This document shows positions 38,439 through 46,571 of a DNA stretch of 57,112 bases, piece by piece. Origin of the DNA: Bacteroidales bacterium (GTDB lineage: Bacteria > Bacteroidota > Bacteroidia > Bacteroidales > VadinHA17); assembly GCA_021738535.1 (NCBI GenBank), contig JAIPBU010000025.1:1-57112 (forward strand), in the 5' to 3' direction. Position 1 is the stretch's first letter. Every line of letters starts with the position of its first letter. The translations under genes and the position numbers were made by a program. The notes beneath the pieces are model-generated. The model made no database searches. It was not told the DNA's origin and was given only the letters and a program-made list of their open reading frames with translations.

Positions 38439-39608
38439 ATGTCAAAAACACCTTTTTCACGACGCAGATTTTTTAAAGTACTGGGAACGGGTAGCCTTGT
38501 AGTGGCAGGAGCACCTGCTGCTGCAGCCCCTGGAGTTCCAGCGGTGCAGGACAATAAAAAGCCGGATACAAATATTGCGGATGCTTCTGAAGTGCCCAGG
38601 AATAAAAATTCAATGCCCGGAAAATACCCGGGTAAGGTATCCAGGGTTATTAGCAGTAGTGCTATAAAAGATAATCAAATAATTGAGGATCAGGCATACC
38701 TGATGATTGAAAAAGCCATGCTGGACCTTACCGGTGAAAAAAGGTTGAAAAAAGCATGGAGGAAGTTTGTTTCGCCGGGAGAGAAAATTGGTTTGAAAGT
38801 AAACCCGGTTGCAGGAAAAACACTTACAACCAGTCATGCCGTTACAAGATCAATAATTAAGCAGCTTGAAGAAAGTGGTATAGATCGTAACGATATAATT
38901 ATCTGGGACAGGCGCCTGATGCAATTACATGAAACCGGTTACACGGAAGAGAATTACCCCGGGATAAAGGTAATGGGAACTGAGCAAAAAGATGAGGAAG
39001 GATCATTTTATGATGCTGACGGTAAGCTGTATGGTGAAAAGATGATCGATAAAGACTGGTATTACTGGGCTGATGTTGAAGGGGAGTATGATGAATATAC
39101 CATCCCTTACATGGTAAACGGCGGTAAGTATTCTTATTTCTCTAAGATAGTTACTAAGGAAGTTGATAAGATCATCAATGTTCCCATACTTAAAAATGCA
39201 GGAGCAACAGTTACCAATGCCATGAAAAACCTGGCATATGGTTCTGTAACCAATACCGGAAGGCTGCATGCTAAGCTGTGGGGAGAGACATGTGCCCATG
39301 TTTGTGCCTTTGCACCGCTCAGAGATAAGGTTGTACTAAATATAGTTGACGGACTGAAAGGTTGCTTCAACGGCGGTCCCGGTGCCAACCCTCAGTTCTT
39401 TTGCAATTACAACACTATCATGGCCGGTACTGATCCTGTTGCCATAGACAGGATAGCCCATGAGATTGTTGTGGCGAAGAGGATAGAAGAAGGTATTCAA
39501 AAAGAAGATAATCCACGTGCATCAGCCTTTCTCGATATTGCAGAGAGCCTCGAATTAGGCATAAGCAGGAGTGAAATGATTGAGGTAAACGAGATAAATA
39601 TATCTTAA
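38439..39608 (+). CDS. Tat-exported DUF362 protein
   Basis: 389 residues. The N-terminus has the twin-arginine signal SRRRFFKVLGTGSL followed by an Ala/Pro-rich cleavage region (AGAPAAAAPG). The body carries the DUF362 features IGLKVNPVAG and the central NVPILKNAGATVTNAMKNL, and CAFAPLRDK. Tat export suggests folding with a cofactor before export. Function of the family is not established, though iron-sulfur or corrinoid links are known in relatives. Confidence 0.85.
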   Translation: MSKTPFSRRRFFKVLGTGSLVVAGAPAAAAPGVPAVQDNKKPDTNIADASEVPRNKNSMPGKYPGKVSRVISSSAIKDNQIIEDQAYLMIEKAMLDLTGEKRLKKAWRKFVSPGEKIGLKVNPVAGKTLTTSHAVTRSIIKQLEESGIDRNDIIIWDRRLMQLHETGYTEENYPGIKVMGTEQKDEEGSFYDADGKLYGEKMIDKDWYYWADVEGEYDEYTIPYMVNGGKYSYFSKIVTKEVDKIINVPILKNAGATVTNAMKNLAYGSVTNTGRLHAKLWGETCAHVCAFAPLRDKVVLNIVDGLKGCFNGGPGANPQFFCNYNTIMAGTDPVAIDRIAHEIVVAKRIEEGIQKEDNPRASAFLDIAESLELGISRSEMIEVNEINIS

Positions 39609-39617
39609 GATACAAGT

Positions 39618-39870
39618 AGAGGCTGTCTCAAATGTGATTTAACCACCCCCCAATTCACTTTTAAACGTCGAAACGGCCGGGATACCCCTCTGCTCATTCT
39701 GGCTCCTCCCTAAATTGATCCACCGGATCAATTCTATACGGTCGGCCCTTTTAAAAAAGAGGGTAAAGTGTAGATATTCAGCACTAAAATTTGGGGTTGT
39801 CTCATAAGTCCGCATTTTTGTCATCCTGAGCAAAGCGAAGGATCTAAGTCATTGATAATCAAATATCAGA
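39618..39870. repeat. Dispersed-repeat remnants between DUF362 and the next gene
   Basis: The gap 39609-39910 has a GAGGCTGTCTCAAA-like word at 39622, a second gttgtctcataagtc word at 39794, a 9-bp arm perfect palindrome around 39713-39733 (aattgatcc-acc-ggatcaatt), and gtcatcctgagcaaagcgaa. The word gctgtctcataagtc also occurs at 56996-57010. Such GGCTGTCTCA ends are common on IS1182-type elements, so these may be solo ends or MITE remnants. Confidence 0.6.
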
Positions 39871-39910
39871 TTCTTCCAATTACCCTGGTTTTTATGCAAT
39901 ACTGCATGGG

Positions 39911-40273
39911 TTGAAAATGTTGCGGTCTGTTTGTATTGAAGATGAAAGCCACATTAATATTGAGGAATCTCCCGTTTATGCTTATTTTATTGATGGAAAT
40001 GAAATTCAGGATAACAACTGTAGAATGACAATATGCATTCAATATTCCGATTCACGTTGTGTATATTATTTTTTCAGATCCTTGACTATAAACCTGATTG
40101 CTATACCGGAAGAGCTATTTTTGTTTGAAAGGAGCCTATACACTTATGAAAGGGTGTCAGATGATCCCTTTTCAGAACCGGTATATCTTAACGGTAATAT
40201 TCATGAAGGAAATGGGATTTTTGCCATATGCAGGGGAAGTAAAATTATCTTAAAGCCCGGCGGATTATTCTAA
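39911..40273 (+). pseudogene. DUF4249 C-terminal remnant
   Basis: A 120-codon frame starting at a TTG, with an ATG two codons later. The end has LTINLIAIPEELFLFERSL, then DDPFSEPVYLNGNIHEGNGIF, which fits the C-terminal blades of DUF4249 lipoproteins that partner TonB-dependent receptors (their usual form is NPFAEPV..YSNIEGG.GIF). A full protein has about 300-400 residues; the N-terminal signal and most of the chain are missing. No receptor gene is adjacent, so it looks like a broken leftover. Confidence 0.5.
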
Positions 40274-40377
40274 AAGATATAAAATCATAAAAGTCGAAAA
40301 ATTAAAGGGTTTATAGTTTATTTTCTCGATATAAAACCTTATATCAATGATTTCATACATTACTGCTTTTCAGGGTA

Positions 40378-40408
40378 TTGACATAGATACTTTTTAATAG
40401 TAAGTTTG
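40378..40408 (+). promoter_or_regulatory. Bacteroidota promoter of the Cys-rich peptide gene
   Basis: TTG (40378-40380), exactly 20 bases, then TAAGTTTG (40401-40408): an excellent match to the phylum consensus. Transcription would begin about 40415. An open frame starting with TTG at 40406 would overlap the -7 box and is rejected as start. Confidence 0.75.
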
Positions 40409-40426
40409 TTTACAAATAAACAAATT

Positions 40427-40678
40427 ATGTCTAATCCCAAAACAATCAGTGCTATGAAACATTTACTCTCAAAGAAATTATTCATTACTTGTATACTTAC
40501 TTGCGTGATGGCATTTGGAGCGATTAATATTTTATCCTCTGATGATCCCCCACAAGGACTGGTATGTACCAATTGTGATTTTGTTTATCGTTGGTGCGAT
40601 GCAACCCAATCCTATCTATACAGATGTGTTCTGGATGGTGAGTACTGTAGCGTCAGCAACCAGCCCCTATGCGAATAA
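40427..40678 (+). CDS. Exported Cys-rich peptide (NVEALA-like)
   Basis: A short gene, 83 codons from the ATG at 40427, or 74 from the ATG at 40454 (MKHLLSKKLFITC). The hydrophobic core (LFITCILTCVMAFGAINIL) is a signal peptide; the mature part of about 38 residues has six cysteines: CTNC, WC, RC, YC and LC. The layout recalls NVEALA-type Bacteroidota peptides that are encoded next to 6-bladed propellers, but the sequence NVEALA is not present. A strong promoter lies just upstream. I infer a disulfide-bonded secreted peptide; activity unknown. Confidence 0.6.
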   Translation: MSNPKTISAMKHLLSKKLFITCILTCVMAFGAINILSSDDPPQGLVCTNCDFVYRWCDATQSYLYRCVLDGEYCSVSNQPLCE

Positions 40679-40821
40679 AGACTTCGATCAAGAATTTTTG
40701 TAATTTGATTCTGTCATACAATTTAACATTTAGATAGTCAAAGCATTGATGTGATTTCTGGAGACTATCACGTTTATGCAATTGTCTTATTATATTCCTA
40801 CAGAATAATAATTTAGCATTC

Positions 40822-42033
40822 ATGAATAATTTTTATACTCCAATAATTCTTATAATCATTTTTTCGATCTCATGTACAAATCAAAAAAAACGTTCTAATG
40901 ATGAAAGTATAGATTTAGTGGTTCATACTGATGTATCTAACGAGATCAAAATGTCAGATTATGTATCGGGAATAAAGTACTTGCCTCTGGGAAATAATTA
41001 TGATAATGTAGTAGGGAAAATTGATAAAGTTGTTTTTTATGGTACTAAGATAATCATCCTTGATTCAAAAACTAATAAAATTGTTGTGTATGATAACACA
41101 GGTAAGTATAATTTTGAAACACTGAATATAGGCAGGGGACCCGGCGAGTATTTGAATATTGCTGATTTCATAATTGACTCTGTTAATGGTAACATTGAGT
41201 TGTGGGACAATGGTAACAGAAAGTTAATGGTGTTGGCTTCAAATGGTCGGTTCCTTTCAGAATGGCCAATGGATCTACACATGAAGAAATTTGGCAAATT
41301 AGATTCCGACTTATATATATATTATACCTGTAATTACCCTAATGATGGATACGCAGGAAAAGGATCATATAACATCTATATTGCTGATTCTTCTAACAAT
41401 GTGCTGAAATGCTTTTTGCCAATTTCGGGGTTAAAACATTTAAAGTTAGTTGATAACAACCTGTTTAGCAAGAGTGAGAGTGGATTTAATGTCACAGTCC
41501 CTTTTGATAATCACATATATCAAATAACCAGTGAAAAATGTATTCAAAAGTTCAATATCCGATTTAGCAATTATAGTTTACCTGATGAGCTTTTAGAAGT
41601 TTATGCAGAATCCATCAAAGGAACAAGGGAAGAAATTTCAAATGCAAGTATTATGTTAATGAATAAAATAAATAATAGTAACTATGCATTAGGAATACAT
41701 AATATTTTTGAAAATGGGAAGATTCTGTTTTTCCAATACCAGGTTACAGGAATTGGTACTTTTACAGCGATTTATAATAAAAAAACTAATGAATTAGATG
41801 TCGGTACACCTGTTAATGACATTGATTTTGGTCTCTTTGGAAAGCCTGTTGCAATTGATAGAAGCAATTTTTTCACATATATTTATCCTTATGACTTGAT
41901 AAAACAAAAAGAGCTTTTAGAAAAATCCAACTCATTTGACTCAAGGAATCCTGAGGTACAGAGATTGAGACATTTTATCGATTCTATTCAACCCTCAGAT
42001 AATCCTATAATAATCAGGTACTCACTAAAATAG
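40822..42033 (+). CDS. 6-bladed beta-propeller lipoprotein, second copy
   Basis: 403 residues. Signal with lipobox IIFSISC, so a lipoprotein. Repeated propeller strands with GRGPGEY, MKKFGKLDSDLYIYY and the end NPIIIRYSLK, matching the first propeller at 37058. It lies 144 bases after the Cys-rich peptide gene and 108 bases before the thioredoxin-like gene, which implies one cassette. Candidate role: binding or anchoring the peptide at the surface. The coding sequence is visibly more A+T-rich than the core genes on either side. Confidence 0.8.
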   Translation: MNNFYTPIILIIIFSISCTNQKKRSNDESIDLVVHTDVSNEIKMSDYVSGIKYLPLGNNYDNVVGKIDKVVFYGTKIIILDSKTNKIVVYDNTGKYNFETLNIGRGPGEYLNIADFIIDSVNGNIELWDNGNRKLMVLASNGRFLSEWPMDLHMKKFGKLDSDLYIYYTCNYPNDGYAGKGSYNIYIADSSNNVLKCFLPISGLKHLKLVDNNLFSKSESGFNVTVPFDNHIYQITSEKCIQKFNIRFSNYSLPDELLEVYAESIKGTREEISNASIMLMNKINNSNYALGIHNIFENGKILFFQYQVTGIGTFTAIYNKKTNELDVGTPVNDIDFGLFGKPVAIDRSNFFTYIYPYDLIKQKELLEKSNSFDSRNPEVQRLRHFIDSIQPSDNPIIIRYSLK

Positions 42034-42141
42034 CTTATTGTCAAATTGTTTTTCTTAAATCTTTGAACTTATTAATAAACCTTTTGATTTTACTATCAAA
42101 TCATATTTTCCAAGTAGTAACAAGATGCAGATTTAGGTAAA

Positions 42142-42738
42142 ATGAAAAAAATATTCGCTGCTTTTCTGGTCTGTTCAATAATCTTAAATTTAATATACTT
42201 CTACAAGTTAAAGCAAAAAAGTATGCAATATAGAAATTGTGTATCTAAGGAAATAATTGCCAGCTCAAATCTGAACTGTGTAATCAATTCTCAAATAACG
42301 TATTTTAAGTTTGAGAATAAAACTTTCTCTGGCAAAAAATCCATAATCGACTCTTTACGTTATTATATTAAAAACAGTCCAAAACTATTTTTGAGCTTCA
42401 ATGAGAACTCTTGTGAAAGTTGTATAACACAGGCATTAAATGAGATTGTTAGAATTGGAAGTGTAATAGGGGGAAAGAATATTATCATACTAACTAAGTA
42501 TAAAAACGAAAATGAAGCCATTTATTTGAGTAAGAGACTCAACGATAGGTTTATCGTATTTAATATTACATCAGAGGAACAGCTTTATGTTGATGATCTT
42601 TATTTGCAACCACCTTGTTTTTTTATAATGGATGATGATTTAACTATCAATTGTTTTTTCCTTTATTCCCTGAATCAGTCAATCCTTAATGAAGAATATA
42701 TTAATGCGGTTAAAAACCTTTTTCCTGTTAGTAATTAA
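42142..42738 (+). CDS. Membrane-anchored thioredoxin-fold protein
   Basis: 198 residues. The N-terminal hydrophobic segment (residues 3-20) is an anchor or signal. NENSCESCITQAL holds a CxxC motif in the thioredoxin position; a later LQPPCFFIMDDD contains a cis-Pro-like site. The fold assignment rests on these motifs and on a plausible alternation of strands; overall similarity to TlpA-type proteins is weak. It could form or reduce disulfides of the nearby Cys-rich peptide; that is inference. Confidence 0.6.
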   Translation: MKKIFAAFLVCSIILNLIYFYKLKQKSMQYRNCVSKEIIASSNLNCVINSQITYFKFENKTFSGKKSIIDSLRYYIKNSPKLFLSFNENSCESCITQALNEIVRIGSVIGGKNIIILTKYKNENEAIYLSKRLNDRFIVFNITSEEQLYVDDLYLQPPCFFIMDDDLTINCFFLYSLNQSILNEEYINAVKNLFPVSN

Positions 42739-42972
42739 ATTAATACTTCCAGAAAATAGAACTGTCGAACAATAAGATTCATAATCTACTAATCCCCTAA
42801 AGGTTAAAATTATATTTGTACTTTTTTCCTTTTTTTCATATCTTGCATAAAGACTGTTCTGATATTTTTGATTGCAGGAAAATATATGAGGAAAAAGTAA
42901 TAGGTTTATTACTTTTAAAAAATGTCACTCTTCGCGATTATATCGTAAAAAATTGTAATAAGATATTAGAAG

Positions 42973-43314
42973 ATGGTATATATGGATGAAACAATAAAAC
43001 CTATAAGGCTGAGATCACCTTTCGGAATAAGGTTTCTTGATTACAATGAAATTATTATGATAAAAGCTGAGGGTAATAACTGTATCGTCCATACGAAAGA
43101 GAAAGATAAGCCTGTAAGGGTGCTGTGCAATCTTGCTTATTTACAAAAAAATTTCTGTAATAAAATACTTTATAGATGTCATAAATCATACATTATCAAC
43201 TTACATTATATTGAAGAAGTGTTGATCAAATCCAGGGAGATATTGTTGAAGGATAGTATTAAGGTGAGAATATCAGAGAGATGTTTAAGAGAAATAAGGA
43301 AGATTATTGACTAA
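42973..43314 (+). CDS. Stand-alone LytTR DNA-binding regulator
   Basis: 113 residues, all one LytTR domain: IMIKAEGNNCIVHTKEK, LAYLQKNFCNKILYRCHKSYIIN and the usual LHYIEEV end. There is no receiver domain, so it is a bare DNA-binding protein. LytTR regulators bind direct repeats upstream of exported virulence or bacteriocin genes. Here it is the last gene of the peptide/propeller/thioredoxin group and may control it. A TATATTTG -7-like box is at 42811-42818, with no clear -33. Confidence 0.85.
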   Translation: MVYMDETIKPIRLRSPFGIRFLDYNEIIMIKAEGNNCIVHTKEKDKPVRVLCNLAYLQKNFCNKILYRCHKSYIINLHYIEEVLIKSREILLKDSIKVRISERCLREIRKIID

Positions 43315-43537
43315 ACTATCAATGCATTAAATATTAATGGATAACCATGCAGACAAACAAGTAAACAGATATCATGATTTAAGCTATTTTAACTATTTCC
43401 TTTATATTAATAACTCTAGTTTCGTAGTTCTCTTAAATGTTGAAAACTAATTAGATATAGAGTAAAAAAGCAGCAAGATTGTTTGGTTAATGTGCTGCTT
43501 GTGAGTATATTAACAAAGTTTCCAAACACAAACAACC

Positions 43538-44402
43538 ATGCTGCAGAGTAAAGATATTTATAAGATCTCAGAATTAAAAAACGGTTTTACCCCAAGGTGG
43601 TTAGAACCCGATTATATTTTAGGTTCTTTGAAATGTTTTTCATTTTCGGCTTTAAGCAAGAGTTTAAATCCTTTGAAACTTAGAGGATACAGTTTTGAAT
43701 CTATTTTTTCCTGTTTAATCTGTCTTCCTTTTCTAGGATTACACACTGTTCATTCCTTTACCGGTAGTGTCTTATCTAAGCATTTTGAAGCTCAAAAAGA
43801 CACGTTTTGTCGGTTGAAAAACAACCAGAGTATTTGTTGGAGGATGATACTGTGGATGTTCTCCAAGAAGTTCATACGGCTTGTAGCAAGTTGTGAAGAA
43901 AGTAATAATACAAATCCTAGATGCCTTGTCTTTGATGATAGTACTCTAAAGAAAACAGGTATGAGCATCGAAAAAGTATCAAGGATATGGGATCATGCTT
44001 TACAAAAGAGTATTCTTGGTTTTAAGCTTCTTACTATGGGTTATTGGGATGGTATATCTTTTATTCCTTTTGATTTTTCTCTTCATCATGAAAGAGGAAA
44101 GAATGCAACTAAACCCTTTGGTTTAAAGAAGAAGGAATACAGAAAGCAATACAAAAAAAATAGCGAGAGAAAGGGACTCATTCCCGGGTCCGCTCTTTAA
44201 AGATCTTAGGGAAGGTATTATAGAGCTAAAACATAATGAGAGGCTTTGGGGCATTTTTATAGAACTCGTTACATTGGTAGAAATAGTGTTCGATGGGCTG
44301 GATGCAGCAGAAATAGTGGAAAGGATATTAAATGATGAAAGAGCCTTTGAAGTTATCAATCGGCTGCTTCAGAGTAATAGTAATATCAAAAATGTTGCTT
44401 AA
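43538..44402 (+). pseudogene. IS4-type transposase, internally deleted
   Basis: Two parts of one DDE transposase gene. The first (43538 to about 44165) has the N-terminal domain and the first Asp in CLVFDDSTLKKTGMSIEKVS, then ILGFKLLTMGYWDG, as in the IS4 family. The second part is read one frame over from about 44163 and gives the C-terminal helix region (LKHNERLWGIFIELVTLVEI) to a stop at 44400-44402. Roughly 140 or more residues with the other two catalytic residues are missing. I could not find terminal inverted repeats. Confidence 0.75.
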
Positions 44403-44550
44403 CTGAAAATGGAAACAGCAAAAACCTGATAAGCAATAATATAAAGAATATATATAATCTAAATATATCTAATTATATGTCGATAATGATTAACTGTGGA
44501 ACTTTAGTTAATAATAAACTATGTTATTCATCTCTTATTGTGATCCTATA

Positions 44551-44637
44551 GGTCCAGCAGTCTGACAGTAACGTGATGATACATTAAGAATGATCGATCG
44601 TCATGAATTCGGAGGTTCCGAACCTAACTGCTGGGCT
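44551..44637 (+). ncRNA. Candidate structured RNA, three-way junction
   Basis: An 11-bp closing stem (44551-44561 with 44627-44637, three wobble pairs and eight standard pairs, core ccagcagt/actgctgg) encloses a 9-bp hairpin (44572-44580 with 44597-44605, loop of 16) and a 5-bp hairpin (aggtt/aacct at 44613-44625 with a triloop). It ends 42 bases before the DUF6599 gene, so it could be a 5' leader or a small RNA. I do not recognise a known riboswitch class. The rest of the gap 44403-44679 shows nothing else. Confidence 0.5.
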
Positions 44638-44679
44638 AAAAGGCCAGAAAATCGGAATTATAACTATACATTTTAAGAC

Positions 44680-45486
44680 ATGAAACATATTACTATCATA
44701 TTAGCTACCTTACTTTCTTTCTCTACCCTTGCCCAGATCCCGGAGGATTTTCCATACCTGGAAGAAGATAATATTGAAAATGTCCTGAAAAAACCGGAAA
44801 AAACATTTACTACCGAATCCCTCTTTGGTTATATGAACGGTGGCGCCGAGTTATACCTCGAATATGGATTTGACAGGCTGGTGGTTAGTGAGGTAATGAT
44901 TGACGACTCTGAATACAAGGTGGAAGTTTACAGAATGAATGATCCGGAAGCAGCCTTCGGTATCTATTCGGTTTCGGTTTTTAAATGTGATACCTCGAAT
45001 CATATTGATGATTATTCATGTCAGACCCCTTACCAGCTGCAGTTCTGCAAAGGACCATATTATGTAAGTATAATAAATCCCTCAGGCAGCAGTGAAGCCG
45101 GAATGCATAGTACTAAAATAGCCAGTACACTGGTTGATCAGATTCATGAAAGATCATTCACCGTAAGCGATTTCCTTCATGGTATTCCTTTTAAGGGGGA
45201 GATTATTGAAAGTACGCTGATCAAGGGCGAATTAGGCCTCTCAAACGGAGCCTATGAATGGTATGATATCCTTGCAAATGCTCAGGGATACACAGGGCTA
45301 ATAGTTAAAAGCCAGGACGAAGAGGTTCTGAGTCTCAGATTCCAGGAGCAGGAAGATCAGAATGCATTTCTTAAATCCCTTGATATCTTATCACAGCCAC
45401 CTGTGAATGATGAGCTAAGCATCGGTGAGGGATCAACACTTGCCGTCAATTATGACAATATAATTATGATAAGGCGCAGCAGGTAA
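44680..45486 (+). CDS. Exported DUF6599 protein
   Basis: 268 residues. A signal peptide of about 18 residues ends at FSTLAQ. The family marks are SLFGYMNGGAELYLEYGF near the N-terminus and EVYRMNDPEAAFGIYSV. Function unknown. Convergent/forward neighbours are the structured element upstream and trxB downstream (74 bases). Confidence 0.8.
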   Translation: MKHITIILATLLSFSTLAQIPEDFPYLEEDNIENVLKKPEKTFTTESLFGYMNGGAELYLEYGFDRLVVSEVMIDDSEYKVEVYRMNDPEAAFGIYSVSVFKCDTSNHIDDYSCQTPYQLQFCKGPYYVSIINPSGSSEAGMHSTKIASTLVDQIHERSFTVSDFLHGIPFKGEIIESTLIKGELGLSNGAYEWYDILANAQGYTGLIVKSQDEEVLSLRFQEQEDQNAFLKSLDILSQPPVNDELSIGEGSTLAVNYDNIIMIRRSR

Positions 45487-45560
45487 ACATATCGATAAAG
45501 TCATTATATATCCTTCGTGTAAATTTTATAATTTTGCATCCGAAAATAAAACATAATAAT

Positions 45561-46556
45561 ATGGAGCCAATTAAATCAATGAATATTAATGATAATGAGT
45601 CAGCCAGTGGTGACTCAACAGATAAAGAGAAGGTAAAATGCCTGATTATAGGGTCAGGACCTGCCGGTTACACTGCAGCCATCTATGCTGCAAGGGCCAA
45701 TCTTAATCCCGTTATGTATACAGGGATGGAGATGGGAGGCCAGCTTACAACAACCACAGATGTAGATAATTACCCGGGTTACCCGGAGGGAGTTACCGGA
45801 CCTGAGATGATGGAAGATTTCAAAAAGCAGGCGGAGCGCTTCGGTACTGATGTACGTATGGGTATGGCCACCAAGGTGGATTTTTCCGGGAAGCCTCATA
45901 AGGTGATAATAGATGACAAGAAGATCATAGAAGCTGAAACTGTCATACTTGCAACGGGTGCTACTGCTAAATACCTTGGACTAGAAGCGGAAACCAAATA
46001 TGCAGGCATGGGTGTTTCAGCCTGCGCTACATGTGATGGTTTCTTTTACAGGGGTAAGGATGTTGCTGTAGTTGGAGGAGGCGATACCGCATGTGAGGAA
46101 GCAACCTACCTGGCAGGACTTGCCAAAAAGGTATATATGATTGTTAGAAGGGATGTATTCCGTGCATCCAAAGCCATGCAGGAAAGAGTGTTTAACACTG
46201 AAAATATTGAAATACTCTGGAAGCACCAGGCTGTTGATCTGTTTGGCAAAGATGGTGTTGAAGGAGCAGTGCTGGTAAAGAATAAAGGTGAGGAGAATGA
46301 GGAGGAAGTCAGGATTAACATTGACGGATTCTTCCTGGCAATAGGCCATAAACCTAATTCAGATGAGTTTAAAGATTTCCTGGAAACGGATGATGTTGGC
46401 TATGTGAAAACCAAACCCGGAACATCTAAAACAAATATACCCGGTGTATTTGCATGTGGTGATCTGCAGGACCCAATATACAGGCAGGCTGTTACTGCAG
46501 CAGGAAGTGGTTGCAAGGCCGCAATTGATGCCGAAAGGTGGCTGGGAGAACAATAG
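45561..46556 (+). CDS. trxB: Thioredoxin reductase
   Basis: 331 residues from the ATG at 45561. FAD-binding motif GSGPAGYTAAIYAARA, redox-active CATC in SACATCDGFF, NADPH motif VVGGGDTACEEA and the C-terminal FACGDLQDPIYRQA. It reduces thioredoxin with NADPH. An in-frame TTG at 45534 overlaps a -7-like TAATTTTG (45529-45536), so it is not the start; the -33 partner of that box is unclear. A poorly conserved N-terminal extension of about 25 residues precedes the FAD motif. Confidence 0.95.
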   Translation: MEPIKSMNINDNESASGDSTDKEKVKCLIIGSGPAGYTAAIYAARANLNPVMYTGMEMGGQLTTTTDVDNYPGYPEGVTGPEMMEDFKKQAERFGTDVRMGMATKVDFSGKPHKVIIDDKKIIEAETVILATGATAKYLGLEAETKYAGMGVSACATCDGFFYRGKDVAVVGGGDTACEEATYLAGLAKKVYMIVRRDVFRASKAMQERVFNTENIEILWKHQAVDLFGKDGVEGAVLVKNKGEENEEEVRINIDGFFLAIGHKPNSDEFKDFLETDDVGYVKTKPGTSKTNIPGVFACGDLQDPIYRQAVTAAGSGCKAAIDAERWLGEQ

Positions 46557-46571
46557 GGTATTTAAACAGTA

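Noticed and set aside
39639..39833. Minus-strand frame of 64 codons in the repeat spacer
   Set aside because: It shares an LGRSQ word with the frame at 29103 only because both lie in the same repeat family.
40406..40426. TTG start for the Cys-rich peptide gene
   Set aside because: It overlaps the -7 box of a strong promoter, so it would be upstream of the transcript start.
44551..44637. Integron attC site
   Set aside because: One end contains a RYYYAAC-like word (acctaac), but it is on the wrong side of the structure, and no matching partner word is at the other end.
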